Translations under genes and position numbers: made by a program
In this document: positions 11,614 through 22,645 of the stretch, one piece after another
Layout of the letters: every line of letters starts with the position of its first letter
Position numbering within the stretch: position 1 is the first letter of the stretch
Notes under the pieces: model-generated
Told to the model about the DNA's origin: nothing
Database searches by the model: none
Seen by the model: the letters and a program-made list of their open reading frames with translations, nothing else
Assembly (NCBI GenBank): GCA_001566295.1
Contig: KQ964253.1
Span: 310,001 to 374,000 of the forward strand
Reading direction: 5' to 3'
Length of the DNA stretch: 64,000 nt
Source of the DNA: Microdochium bolleyi
Lineage: Eukaryota > Ascomycota > Sordariomycetes > Xylariales > Microdochiaceae

Positions 11614-13524
11614 TCAGACGCAATCCGCTTGTCTAACGGCACCGTACTCCGCCGTACTCTCCCGAATCAGCGGCATCCGCTCGATGATATGCCCTTGCGC
11701 AGCCGCCGGTTGAGCCTGGCCCTGCATCTCCCGCTCGTACTCGCGGCCCTTGAACACGACCCAGCCCGTCAGCAGCAGGCCGCACAAGGTGCCAGCCACG
11801 GCCATGGCGATATTGATGGGTGTCGGGTCGCCGTCGAGCGGGCCGTGGGTCAGCGCGTCGAGGGCGGACTGCGAAAAGTTGAACAGCCCCGACAGGCATG
11901 TGATGGCGCCGTAGATGCGCCCGAAGGTGGCGAAGCCGAAGACTTTGGTTGCATAGTCGCTGTGGTGGGCGTGTTAGTGCATTATCTCACAATGGGTGAA
12001 CAATGCATGAAAGGGAAACTTACGAGACTGCAGAATAGTACAGCGGCCGGAAGATCACAAATAGGATTACCGTGGCATAGCCCGCCCAGACATACGGCAG
12101 ACAGTTGAGCACGCCGATCGCGCAGATGAAGATGGTCAGAGTCCCCGTGACGGACGCCATGCTGAGGTGGTTGAGCAGCAGCCCGATAAACGGTGTCGTG
12201 GCGATGCCGCCCAGCGGCAGAGCAATGTCGAAGAAGTCGTTGATGGCATCGGCCTGCTCGTCAGACTGGAGCAGGTAGCGATACTGCGACCGTATCGTCG
12301 CGATGAAGTAGTTCATGCGCAGCATCTGCAGCACCGTAAGCAGCAGGATGAACATGAACCACGGCGTCAGCATCTGCCTGTGCGCGGGCAGCCCGTGCAG
12401 CACACCCCAGACACCACTGACGACCTGGCGGTCCTCTTCTTTGACGGCGCGGTCCTCGCGGGCCTGAGCATCACCCACGAGCTCCTCCAGCTGGTCGAGC
12501 TTCGACTGGCGTCGCTCCCGGCGCACGCTGCGGACCCGATACACTTCGTTGTCGGACAGCTCCTGGTCGGACTCGTGGAGATCGCGGGTCGCGTCCTGGG
12601 CTTTGTCGATCTTGAACTCGAGCTCGGATGTTGTGTGGTAGGCGTGGTGGGGCATGAAGAGCCATTCGCTGATCAGGATGAAGAGTGGTACCAGCAGGTA
12701 GAACGTGAAGAACTTTGACGGTGTGAAGGTCCCGCCAGACGCCTCCCATGCCAACCGGTAGAACAAGAAGACGGCAGCGGACGCGTCGAATGCGCCGGTG
12801 ATGACTGCCACGATGAGCCCAGAGTACTTTGGAAACGCGTCGGCGAGCTGGAAGCTCGGCACGAAGACGAAAGTGCCGCCGAGTGCAAGCAAGATGTTGC
12901 CTGCGATGTAGCCGTCGAACTCGGGGATCTCGAAGGCATATGACAGGAGCAAAGAGCCGACAGCGAGCAGCACAGCCGAGGCGTAGTAGCACACGCGGCG
13001 CCCAAAGCGGTCCAGTATGGCCCCGACCAATAGAGACGATACGTTGGCCGTGATGGAGGCCGAGGTGAAGAACAGGTTGAGCCGGAGGTCCTGCCGCGCA
13101 CAGGGGACCATGTCCTCGAGCGGCACATCACGGCTGATGTCGTCGGTCCCGTCACACAATTCGCCGTAGACGCCCTCAGCGATAAGGATGGGCTTGAAGG
13201 ACGCGAAGCCGAAGACGATGCCTGCTGCGAGGATGCAGGCGGTCGTAGCGATCAAGACCTGTGCTGTGGTTATGAAGCACTGTTAGTTTGTGGGCTCTCT
13301 TCTAGGTACTTTAATAACGAGTGCTCACCTATCCTTGCGGCAGTCGACACCCTGTAGGCAGCCGTGTGCGGCGCGGTATGCGCGGGCTGGAGGGCGAGGG
13401 ACGCCTCGGGGTCCGGGATGGGATCGTAGCTGAGGGTGCGCCAGAGGGGCTTGCTGTGGGAGTCGGCATCGCCATCCTCACGGTCGACACCCTCGGTCGC
13501 GGTGACGTGCTGGGCCAACGACAT
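11614..13524 (-). CDS. MFS transporter, Fmp42/SLC43 (LAT3-like) family
   Basis: Three exons on the complement (11614-11959, 12024-13263, 13329-13524), 593 residues. About 12 membrane segments flank a large charged cytoplasmic loop (VYRVRSVRRERRQSK, EEDRQV) between segments 6 and 7. The first segment reads FGFASFKPILIAEGVYGELC, characteristic of yeast Fmp42 and related SLC43-like amino-acid transporters; the MFS loop motif is LDRFGRR. It probably moves neutral amino acids or related solutes across a vacuolar or plasma membrane, but transport specificity is inference. I preferred ATG 13524 (MSLAQ), although an in-frame ATG at 13578 would add 18 residues. Introns are 64-65 bp and keep the frame exactly. 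Confidence 0.85.
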
Positions 13525-16345
13525 GGCAGCGGTGTCTGTCGAGAGCGGTTTACGAGAAAGGAGGAAGCGGAAACACACGATAGCGAGTCCGTGGGCAGTG
13601 GCACGAGCTAGAGCAAAGAGTCTACCTCAGCAGCTCGACATGGACGCCATCACGATTTGTTTTGGGACGCAGGCGGTCGTGGGGCAAAAAGTGAACTCGG
13701 CCGGAGTCCGGAGGGAGTGCGTGCGAGACGACCGGGGTGCCCTGTCAGGATGGCTCCCGGCTGGGTCACAGCGCCCAGTCGAGGAGAGGGGATCGAAGAT
13801 GGTGCAGGAGCGAGAGAGGCTCGGAGCCAGCAATGTAAACGATCGTGGGCCGCGCTGCCGTGGCTTCACCGCAATTTTCCAGGCCTCTGCTTGCGTTCCC
13901 CACCCTGCTGGTGGCCGCTTCCCATCCATGGATGCATGTAACGGTCACGGCGTGGTCCAGAACCTTCAGTGACGTCATAATCACGACACCACCAGGGACA
14001 ACCCGCGGCCGCAGGCATGCTCCAAGGCACGGGTTGCCGAGCACAGCACGCGCTTTGGCCACGTCAGCCGTGCCGCCAGAAGCCAAGGAAAGGAGAAAAA
14101 AACGTGAGAGCTTCAACTGCCAAACACCGACGTTGTGTGCCGAGCCGCCGATTGGCAGCTGCGCGCCCACACCCAGTGGCTGGTGTCGCACAATTGCAGT
14201 GGGTCATAAATGACCCTGTCTCGTCTGTCTCGCCTGTACTGTAGCCACAGGCCGAGCTAGGTGGGGCTCACCACCAACGCCAAACCCGTGCTCCCGGTCC
14301 GATGCAGTGCCTCCTAGGGTGCTTTTGGGCTTGCCGTAAGCAATCGCGACGACCTGCCCTCAAGGAACTGCTCCTAAAAGTGACCCGACAATGTACGAGT
14401 GTCCGTATGGTCCGTCTGGTGTTAGTCCTCTGCGTCGCGGACTGGTATTTGCTGCAGCTCTGCTTGAGGCTTGCACTAGTGATATAATTCTAATAATAAT
14501 GTTGGATCTCTTCAGTGTAATACCTCCGGATGTTGTTCATGGTGCTGCCCATACTATGGCTATAGCACTGCAGCAACCCGACCATGCCTTCTCACACTGG
14601 TGAAAGGAACGGATCTGCACCCCGAGAGAATTAAATGCTGCCACGGCCTTCTTGGCTAGAGCAGTGCACGTGGTTGCATACTTCCGGCGTCACCACCGAT
14701 TTCAGTCACTGCGTACATGATCGCCGGTACCGCCGGCCGTGATAGTCGCCCAGTGTGCGTATGGAAGGCATGGCACTACACAGAGCACGGCTGGTTCACT
14801 CTGTGGTCGTGAAGTTGAAGATATCCTTCCTAGAGAACGTTGAGGTATGGTATGGATCGCCGAGCAGCCCGTCTGCCCGGGCGTGCCCCAGGGAGAACAA
14901 TGTCGACGCGCCAAGGCGGGTCCAGAACGGAGGGCTGGCGTCCAGCTGCGGCGATCTGACAGGCACAGGCACAGGCGAGACAGCTTGACAGCTCGATAGC
15001 CTCGACGCCCTCCACAGGGTCGCGGGTCGAGAGCGGAGGGGATGGGGAATTTCCGCATGCACAGGTGGAATGCAAGGCCATGGCATCGACTTTAGCGAAA
15101 TGAGCATGGCGGGTGGCGAACAGTCCTCCAGGCCGGCGGTTGAGGTGCGTGTGTGCCAGGGTCGTTATGTCGAGTGAGAGGCTCCCGATGTCAAGGGATA
15201 AGGCCAGCTCTGGGGATCGGGAGCTGGGCGGGCGGTCGTTTTTGTAGTTGCCCAGTGGGCGGGCGCACTAGGCCGGGGTGGCGACCGGGCTCAATGTGGC
15301 GAGCGCTGCCCGGACGCCGCGGCGATGGCAAATGCTGCCCATGGCGAGGTCTCTCGAGGGGTCTGGAGCGGGATCGGCAGAGGCATGGCATACAATCGAG
15401 ACTGTATCGCCATCCCCACCTCTGTTGGCGGTGCTGCACTTGGCCCTTTGTTCTCTTGCGACCCGGTGGCTGTGGCTCGCTCGGAGGACATAGTCCGTGC
15501 ATTGGTGGGAGGCCAGAGTCTAGACCTGGCGGTTGTGTTTCGGACACCCGCAAAGCAGGGCCCCGTCCGGAGCGCATCGCGATGACACTGCTCCGAAGGC
15601 TGCCGGGCATGCCTGGCTGGCTGGGCTTGACCGTGAATCGTGATGCAGGGCTCTGCACTGCGAATGAATCTGTGTGGTGGGTGTTACGTATGGTGCTGGA
15701 GCATCGAGATGCACCGGCTGCGAAGGGTGCCCAGCAGAGCGTACGGGCACCGGCAGTGGAGAGACGGGGTACGTGCACGCCGGGCGTCTGGCAGCAAGCC
15801 GGCAAGAGCAGAGATGTTGCGTGCGCTGATTGGTCTAGACAGGCGGGGGGTCGTCCGACAGCACCAGCAGAGGGTGCCAGCAGCAGAACGACCCTTGGCC
15901 CCATCAGGCCAGGGCAGCCGAAAGCGGCCTAGCAGAGCATCGATCAGGGACCTGCGAGACCCTTGGATTCTGGATGCCCACTGCTCCCCCGATCCCGAGG
16001 AAGGCCCCACCAACCGCAAGATCGAGCCACCACTGCTGGCCTTGCTGGCTCGTCCTCGCCCTCATCCTGGCATGCCCATCCGTGCAAAACGCCTGCCGGC
16101 CGCCCTGGGCGCTGGGCCGGCACTCGACCTGCCACCTCAAACATCAGCCATTGCTCGCTCCAGCTTCACATGCACACCCAACTCCACCACCGCACCACAG
16201 TCCTCCGACTCACAGCCAGCACGACGACACGACTAGCAGCACACTACTACTACCACCACGTCCCCGTCAGCCATCATCTTTGGTGATGCGCAGATAGCTT
16301 CAATCTCGGGCCACTCAGCAATTCGAGCCAGAGCCACCCACTGAA
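13525..16345. other. 2.8 kb divergent intergenic region upstream of frq
   Basis: This long non-coding stretch separates the divergent Fmp42-like gene and frq. The open frames inside (for example 15153-15932 plus and 15191-15904 minus) overlap in several registers and are Gly/Arg/Pro-rich GC artefacts. The neighbouring frq gene of Neurospora also has a long, complex promoter and 5' leader, so length alone fits a regulatory region. Candidate White Collar elements are listed separately. Confidence 0.55.
15940..16025. promoter_or_regulatory. Candidate White Collar (light/clock) response elements upstream of frq
   Basis: Two GATCGA cores, one inverted at 15940-15945 (TCGATC) and one direct at 16020-16025, flank a third GATC at 15991-15994. 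They lie 320-406 bases before the frq start codon. The GATA-type White Collar complex of Neurospora binds paired GATC-containing elements in the frq promoter. Assignment here is by motif and position only; six-base cores occur often by chance. Confidence 0.35.
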
Positions 16346-19300
16346 ATGCAAAGGAACGAATCGTCCATCCCCAAGACGTCCCCCGCGAAGCACTCCCACA
16401 GCACCCATGGTTCCAACAATATGTCAGATCCAGCCTCATCAGCGGCTGCTCCCGGCCCCAACGTACCTGCACGAAACACTGTAACCTACAGGAATCCCCG
16501 CCGAACGAGCCCCGAGAACTCCATCACGCTCCGCCACCACCGTCTCGCGCAAGAAGCATCGAGGCTACATCAAGCATCCAGCCGCCGCACGGCCGTACCA
16601 CCCAACATCCCGGCTGTCAAGGTCTCGCATCCCAAGTCTCCACGCAGGGGCTCATCTGGCGAGAGCAATGCCACCGGCATGAGCGATCCTCGCAAGTGGT
16701 TTGATGGCGCCAACACAAATCGGCCTGGCAACGGCGACGCGTTTGCCATGGACGTAGATCCTCCATTCTACCAGCGCGAGACCGACTCCTCCAACGAAGA
16801 CCTTGGCAACGAGCACCTGATCCCGTCCCAGAGCCCAGCATACCGCTTCGTGCAAGGTCGACCAAACACATTGCGTGCGGCATTCACACAAAGCAGCAGT
16901 GCAGACGACTACCGCAGTGTCATTGACGACCTGACCATCGAGAACAAGCGACTGAGGGAGGAACTGAAGCGCTACAAGCAGATTGGACCCGATTCGCTTC
17001 GGAGGGAGAAGCTTTTTGAGGTCAAGGTCCATGGGCTGCCCAGCCAGAAGAGACGGGAGCTGGAAGCGACACTACGCGACTTTACACAAAGCCTCGATGG
17101 CTCGAGTATCGGAACCCCCAAGCGCAGCAAGAAGGGCCTCGACAAGTCCAAGCATACCAAGTCTGGTATGTCCAAGCATGCCTCGTCATCGTCAGGGTCA
17201 AACGCGCGACCCGTCGACTCAGCCTACGCTTCTATGTCTGGACCGAGCTCCACCAGCTTGTCGGGTACCAAGAAGGAGAATGCCGGGTCAATCCAACAGT
17301 CTAACCAGAATGTTCAAAACTACTTGCGAGACATTCCCGAGGGTCTTTGGCCGCGGGCCAACGTGCTGACCGAGAAGGACAAGAAGAAGCTCGTTGTACG
17401 ACGGCTGGAGCATCTCTTCACAGGCAAGATGGCCGTTCCGGTTGCGCAGCGCGCACGTGTCATGATTCCGCCCATCAGTGAGGACGTCGAAATGACCAAT
17501 TCGACGCTACCCGAGGACGCGGAGCCAACTGTACAGCAACCGCCCGCCGGGCCGTCCAGAGAAGCACAGATCCGCCCAGAAAAGTCACACACAAAGGACG
17601 GCAACTCCCGAGACGAAGGCTCTGCGAGCAATCCGCGGTCGCGCGAGGACTTGACAGAATCTCGCGACCAGGGCAATGGCAGCGGGGGCAGCGGCAGCGG
17701 CAGCGGCGGCGGGCGCCACGACGGGGCACACGGCAACTCGCCACAGGACGAGAGCGACTCCGACCAGAGGCCGACCCGACCCCGGGACCTGGACCCTGAT
17801 CGGCAGCAGGTGCCCGAGGAGAACATGGAATACATCCGCCACCTGGGCATCAAGGCACCGGAGTCGCAGAAGAACTTCTCGGCGCGGGATGTGTCGCCCG
17901 ACGCCGAGGGCTGGGTGTACCTCAACCTGCTGAGCAACCTGGCGCAGCTGCACATCCTCAACGTCGCGCCCGACTTTGTGCGCAGCGCCGTGTCGGAGAA
18001 GAGCACCAAGTTCCAGCTGTCGCCCGACGGGCGCAAGATCCGCTGGCGTGGGGGGGTTGACGGCACCCGCTTCACCAGCGACAGCAGCGGGTCCGCCTCC
18101 CAGCGCACCCAGTCGAGCGATGACACGGACTCCAGCCCCGCCAGTCAGCGCAAGCCGCCAAAGACAGCCCCCGCCGGCACGAGTGACGTCACCCCCCTCA
18201 AGAACTCGGGCTTCCGACCCCAGGTCACGGATGCCGATCCAGCGTTGAACTTCCACTACAAGCCCCTCTTCGTGCACCACAACACGTCATCCTCGGACGA
18301 GCCCCAGTCAATCGGTGATGAAAGCGGCTCATCTCTCGATGAGAGCAAGGCCGGCGGCATCTCACGCTGGGGCCAGTCCGGAGTTTCTGCCGGCCCAGCT
18401 CAGCGCAAGCGACGCCGCGATGGTGCTATCATCTACTATCAGGGCGCACCGTTCTGCACGGACCTGTCTGGCGATTACAGCGAGGTCTCGCCTGATGCTG
18501 ACGGGGCCACGTCGTCCGGCGATCAGGGGCTGACGCGGGAATCGACCAGCCTCAGCGACCGTCCCCATATCAGCCGCTCTTCGTCTGGCTCGTCACTGCC
18601 CTTCCGACCCCTCAGCGATAGCAACATCGCCTGTGCTATGATAAACAGCGACATAAACACCGACATGCCCGATCTGACCAACGGGGAGAGCGAGAGCGAG
18701 GCTTCTTGCTTTGAGGCCAACTTTGAGTGGGCACACAATGAGCAGCCACAGCACTACCACAACATTGACCTTGAAGTCACCGGGCTCTCGGGAGTCTATC
18801 CAGAGGACCATTTCCACCTCGCCGTCACTACGCGCCGGGCGATGGATCACGAGGACGAAACGGATGAGCTTGGTGGCAACGCTGGTCAGCATAGCCGCAA
18901 GCGACCCAGGCTGAGGAAGCGTGCAACGCCTGAATCCATCTCGGGACGGCTCGCGAGCATGACCACTGGCTCCCCCGTTCCCATTTTCACCGCCCACCTG
19001 GCGACTGGCCTGATTGAGATTGAGTACATCGGCATCAAGCACCGCAAGCTCAGACCGGTGGACCTGCCTCCGCCGACGTACTACTTCCCTGTCTCCGACG
19101 ACTCTGACGACGACACGGATACTGAGACCACCAGCGGTCTCCTCAGCCGTCGCATCACAAAGTCAGCCTACGCCGACGACAACGAGCTGTCTGGCAACGA
19201 CGAGGAGGACGAGGCGTCGGACGGCGAGGCCAACTACGATGCCAGCGGGAGCATCTCACCCGATGATGTGGACATGGTGCCTACAGTGACCAAGCTAGGC

Positions 19301-19405
19301 CTGCCGGACGCGAGCCTGATGCGCAGGATATCCACCGTGAGCGGTAGCTCAGCTGCTACCGCTGGTGGTGCCGTCAGCGGCAACAGTTCCCTGGATGAGG
19401 CGTAG
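16346..19405 (+). CDS. frq: Frequency clock protein FRQ
   Basis: A single open frame of 1019 residues, close to the 989 of Neurospora. Recognisable blocks in order are the N-terminal RRTSPENSITLRHHRL; a coiled coil at about 188-215 (dimerisation) followed by EKLFEVKVHGLP; NYLRDIPEGLWPRANVL and VVRRLEHLFTGK at about 325-360 and EYIRHLGIKAPE at about 495-506, the regions that dock casein kinase 1; GWVYLNLLSNLAQLHILNVAP at about 522-541; a basic RKRRR (about 688) and RKRPRLRKR (about 851) as nuclear localisation candidates; and acidic Ser/Asp-rich PEST-like stretches. FRQ represses the White Collar complex together with FRH and CK1 to form the circadian oscillator. The Ser/Gly repeat at about 445-456 is a local addition. 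Internal Met26 and Met112 are alternative starts; long and short FRQ forms are known in Neurospora. Confidence 0.93.
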   Translation: MQRNESSIPKTSPAKHSHSTHGSNNMSDPASSAAAPGPNVPARNTVTYRNPRRTSPENSITLRHHRLAQEASRLHQASSRRTAVPPNIPAVKVSHPKSPRRGSSGESNATGMSDPRKWFDGANTNRPGNGDAFAMDVDPPFYQRETDSSNEDLGNEHLIPSQSPAYRFVQGRPNTLRAAFTQSSSADDYRSVIDDLTIENKRLREELKRYKQIGPDSLRREKLFEVKVHGLPSQKRRELEATLRDFTQSLDGSSIGTPKRSKKGLDKSKHTKSGMSKHASSSSGSNARPVDSAYASMSGPSSTSLSGTKKENAGSIQQSNQNVQNYLRDIPEGLWPRANVLTEKDKKKLVVRRLEHLFTGKMAVPVAQRARVMIPPISEDVEMTNSTLPEDAEPTVQQPPAGPSREAQIRPEKSHTKDGNSRDEGSASNPRSREDLTESRDQGNGSGGSGSGSGGGRHDGAHGNSPQDESDSDQRPTRPRDLDPDRQQVPEENMEYIRHLGIKAPESQKNFSARDVSPDAEGWVYLNLLSNLAQLHILNVAPDFVRSAVSEKSTKFQLSPDGRKIRWRGGVDGTRFTSDSSGSASQRTQSSDDTDSSPASQRKPPKTAPAGTSDVTPLKNSGFRPQVTDADPALNFHYKPLFVHHNTSSSDEPQSIGDESGSSLDESKAGGISRWGQSGVSAGPAQRKRRRDGAIIYYQGAPFCTDLSGDYSEVSPDADGATSSGDQGLTRESTSLSDRPHISRSSSGSSLPFRPLSDSNIACAMINSDINTDMPDLTNGESESEASCFEANFEWAHNEQPQHYHNIDLEVTGLSGVYPEDHFHLAVTTRRAMDHEDETDELGGNAGQHSRKRPRLRKRATPESISGRLASMTTGSPVPIFTAHLATGLIEIEYIGIKHRKLRPVDLPPPTYYFPVSDDSDDDTDTETTSGLLSRRITKSAYADDNELSGNDEEDEASDGEANYDASGSISPDDVDMVPTVTKLGLPDASLMRRISTVSGSSAATAGGAVSGNSSLDEA

Positions 19406-20491
19406 TGCGTGGTCTGATTCTATGATGATCAAGCTCACGTTTGACTCTTGGAGTTTTTGTCTTTTCTCAGGAGCGGGGTCCCTCAGCGTCTGTTGGATGA
19501 TTTTGCGATTGTACGAAGCCACAGGACTGACGGGGTGCGACTTTTTGTTTTGTTTTTGACTGCATGCGCAGGCGTACGGAAGTATTGGGTTTTAGCGACT
19601 GGCACTGATACCACTTTGTTTTCTGAACATGTCGAATGGAGGGGTCTGTCGACAGCAACATCACATCTTGGAGGGAAAAATGAATTGGAAACTGCTGTCC
19701 AACAGGCCACGATTATCCATAGAAATTCGAACAACTTGGCGTCTCACCCCCATCAATCTGTGTTACTTAGGCTGGCGCCTCCTGTGTGTGTTGTGGTTCA
19801 ATGGCTGTGAAGCATCAATGCCGGGGTGGCTGAGACCCTGTCCGCTCAAGGAGGCCTTTTCGCACCAAGACTCTCGAACCAGTACTTCCGTAAAGGACCG
19901 AGCAAAGGAAAGCATCCGATGAACGTACGTCCGGGGCGGGAGCGAGAGAGAAGGCCCCACTCAAAAAGAACGCGGGGAAGCACTGCGGGTCTCCACTCTG
20001 GACGCCACGGAGTATCCACAAGTTCTCCGCAAAAACGGCTGGCGCCCACAGGTAATTACAGCACGCCGAGAACGCCCGCCCGGCCCGCTTCGTTGCCGAG
20101 GCTTCCAAGGTTCGCATTATAGCTGCATCTGGGTGAACCACCACGCGAACTCCCCCTTCTGGCTTGGTTCCGTGTTTTTGTTTATTCCTTCTGGTCTTCC
20201 TTCTACGGATCGACTTCATCGTGTTCTACTGCTTGCTGCGAGGCAAGCAAGACGGACGAAAAACGGGGTGGCCTTTCGGTGCCTCTGGCTTTCTTCCGCG
20301 ACTCGCAGCTTTGATTCTCGTGCCCTCGCGAGGGCAGGTCGAGCGTCAGTAAACCAGCCAGCTTTTGCCAAGAACTCGGGCCAACTTACGACAATCTGCT
20401 ACTAGGTGGACTATACGAAACAAGCACAGACTCAAGGAAGTGGCAGTCCCCCCCATCGACAACACCGCCGTCAACTGGGCTCCGCCACAAT
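19406..20491. other. Intergenic, 1.1 kb
   Basis: This holds the 3' flank of frq and the upstream region of the AtuA-like gene. The small open frames here match nothing known. No RNA gene was recognised. Confidence 0.5.
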
Positions 20492-22645
20492 ATGCCGGAC
20501 ACAACGGAACAGCGGCCACGGCGGCAGCGGCGGCGGCGGCCGGTCCGCATCGCCAACTGCTCCGGCGCGACGCCCGACCCGGGCCAGATCATGCTCACCC
20601 AGGCCACGGGGCATCTGCTCGGCAGCGGCAGAGGACTCGGACAGCGGGAATCGCAGCCGGTCGATGTCATCACGGGGGACTACCTCGCCGAGGCCAACAT
20701 CGCCGAGAACGCCGAGGCGTTCCACGCAGGCAGGCACCCGGGCTGGGTCGCCTCCGCGCTGACGGGGATCGAGCTCACGCTGGGACAGGTGTTCCAGCGG
20801 AGGGGCGGGCTGAAGATCATCGTCAACGGAGGGTGTCTGAACCCGAAGGGCTTGGCGGAGAAGGTGCAGACCCTGGTGGACGAGCGGGTGAAGAAAGGCG
20901 ATGGAGACGAGAATGTGGTCAAGGTTGCGTATGTGGATGGGGATGACCTTCTTGCTAATGTGGAGGACATCCTGCTCGGTAACGCCAACGACGATCGTGG
21001 CGAGGGGAAGAGGAGAACAAGACTGCCACATCTCGACGCGGAGAACGAACAGGTCCATCTCGCCAAGGACGCCGACGACTTCCTCGGCTCCGACGGCCAC
21101 GAGCAAGAACCCTCCACCGCCCCCACGACAAACAACAAGAAAAAGAAGGGTACCAAGAGGAGGAAGATCGTCGCGGCAAACGCGTACCTCGGCTGCCGCG
21201 CCATCCGGGCCGGCCTGGAGCTGGGCGCCGACATCATCATCTGCGGACGCGTGGCCGACGCCTCGCCCGTCATGGCCGCCGCGGCGTGGTGGCACGGCTG
21301 GGCCGACACGTGCTTCGACGAGCTCGCGGGCGCGCTGGTCGCCGGCCACCTGATCGAGTGCTCGACGTACGGCACGGGGGCCAACTTTGCCGGGTTCGAC
21401 GAGCTCATGGCAGCCCCCCGGGCAGGGAGGGGAGGCAGCGGCGCTGGCGGCCCGGAGGCGCTGTGGAATCTGGGCTGCCCGATCGCCGAGATCGATGCCG
21501 CGGGGGAGTGTGTCATCACCAAGCACCCGGGCCTCAACGGCTATGTCACGGAGGAGGTCGTCAAGTGCCAGCTGCTGTACGAGCTGCAGGGCAACATCTA
21601 CCTCAACTCGGACGTGAAAGCGGACCTGCATGCCATCACGGTGCGGCAGCTCGGCCCGAACCGCGTCCACGTCGGCGGCGCAAAGGGCTCACCGCCACCG
21701 CCCACGACGAAGCTCGCCGTGTTCTACCAGGGCGGCTGGCAAGGGGAGATGACCGTCAACGCCAACGGCTACGCGGTCAGCGACAAGTACGACCTCCAGG
21801 AGTTCCAGGTCCGGCGGCAGCTGCGGGAGTGGGGGAAGCTGGACAGCCTCGACGTGCTCGAGTTCCAGCGCCTCGGCGTGCCCGCCGGCAACCCGAGGAC
21901 GCAGCTCGCGGGCACGACGAGCCTGCGGATTTTCGCGCAGGCGAGCGATGGGCCGGATAGTGTGAGGGCTGTGGTCGCGGCGTGGAGCCATGTCTTTATG
22001 CAGCACTTCCCGGGCATGCACTGCAGCCTGGATTTGCGGCTCATGGCGGTGCCGGTCCCGTTTCTGGCGTATTTTCCGGCCGTCGTGGAGCAGAGCAGGA
22101 TCGAGGAGGCTGTGAACCTGCTCGGTGTTTGTGATAGCAGCACGGAGAAAGCCGGGGCGGTGGTGAAGAGGGTTGTCATGGGGCCTCCTCGGGTGACCGA
22201 GAAGTTGGCTCCCAGGGAGAGCTACGATTCTGCGAACACGATGAATTTGGAAGCCTTTGGGCCCACGGAATTGGTGCCCTTGGGGGACATTATGCTGGCT
22301 CGGTCCGGCGACAAGGGGGCCAATGTAAACGTCGGCTTCACCCCGAGGACCGGGCTGAGCAAGGACCCCGAGGTCTGGGACTGGATGCGCAGCTACTTTA
22401 CTCTCGCCCGGATGAGGGAGATGATGGGCGACGACTGGCGGGATGAGTATCACGTTGAGCGGGTCGAGTTCGCGGGCATCTCGGCGGTGCACTATGTCGT
22501 GTACGGCGTGCTAGGAAGGGGCGTGAGCAGCTCGGCACGGTTGGATAGTCTGGGCAAGGGCTTTGGCGAGTGGCTGAGAGCTGTCCATGCCCCTGTGCCG
22601 AAAAGGTTTCTCGATAGGGGATACAGGGAGAGGAGTAGGCTGTAG
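20492..22645 (+). CDS. AtuA-like protein (DUF1446 plus AtuA-like ferredoxin-fold domain)
   Basis: An intronless frame of 717 residues. After a short Arg-rich leader the AtuA (DUF1446) domain begins with RIANCSGA and TGDYLAE, and includes VNGGCLNPKGLA, ANAYLGCRAI and GADIIICGRVADASPV. The C-terminal AtuA-like domain contains LGDIMLARSGDKGANVNVGF. In Pseudomonas AtuA belongs to the acyclic terpene (citronellol/geranyl) degradation operon; fungal homologues are common and uncharacterised. Between residues about 163 and 226 lies a charged segment with NNKKKKGTKRRK that is longer than I expect for the family. No typical atu partners (biotin carboxylase, acyl-CoA dehydrogenase) are adjacent, so terpene use is not supported by context. 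Confidence 0.88.
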   Translation: MPDTTEQRPRRQRRRRPVRIANCSGATPDPGQIMLTQATGHLLGSGRGLGQRESQPVDVITGDYLAEANIAENAEAFHAGRHPGWVASALTGIELTLGQVFQRRGGLKIIVNGGCLNPKGLAEKVQTLVDERVKKGDGDENVVKVAYVDGDDLLANVEDILLGNANDDRGEGKRRTRLPHLDAENEQVHLAKDADDFLGSDGHEQEPSTAPTTNNKKKKGTKRRKIVAANAYLGCRAIRAGLELGADIIICGRVADASPVMAAAAWWHGWADTCFDELAGALVAGHLIECSTYGTGANFAGFDELMAAPRAGRGGSGAGGPEALWNLGCPIAEIDAAGECVITKHPGLNGYVTEEVVKCQLLYELQGNIYLNSDVKADLHAITVRQLGPNRVHVGGAKGSPPPPTTKLAVFYQGGWQGEMTVNANGYAVSDKYDLQEFQVRRQLREWGKLDSLDVLEFQRLGVPAGNPRTQLAGTTSLRIFAQASDGPDSVRAVVAAWSHVFMQHFPGMHCSLDLRLMAVPVPFLAYFPAVVEQSRIEEAVNLLGVCDSSTEKAGAVVKRVVMGPPRVTEKLAPRESYDSANTMNLEAFGPTELVPLGDIMLARSGDKGANVNVGFTPRTGLSKDPEVWDWMRSYFTLARMREMMGDDWRDEYHVERVEFAGISAVHYVVYGVLGRGVSSSARLDSLGKGFGEWLRAVHAPVPKRFLDRGYRERSRL

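Noticed and set aside
15153..15932. 259-codon frame upstream of frq
   Set aside because: Overlapped by an equally long antisense frame, Gly/Arg/Pro-rich, with no recognisable domain. Treated as promoter DNA.
17320..18126. 268-codon antisense frame across the frq coding region
   Set aside because: Neurospora frq has an antisense RNA, but this frame is a shadow of the Ser/Gly-rich sense sequence. No promoter or protein feature supports it as a coding gene.
19822..19890. tRNA-like stretch (GGTGGCTGAG and a GGTTCGAGAGT on the other strand)
   Set aside because: The A-box-like and B-box-like pieces are on opposite strands and no cloverleaf can be drawn.
20471..21670. 399-codon antisense frame over the AtuA-like gene
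   Set aside because: It is a GC-driven mirror of a well-supported gene, with no domain and an odd composition.
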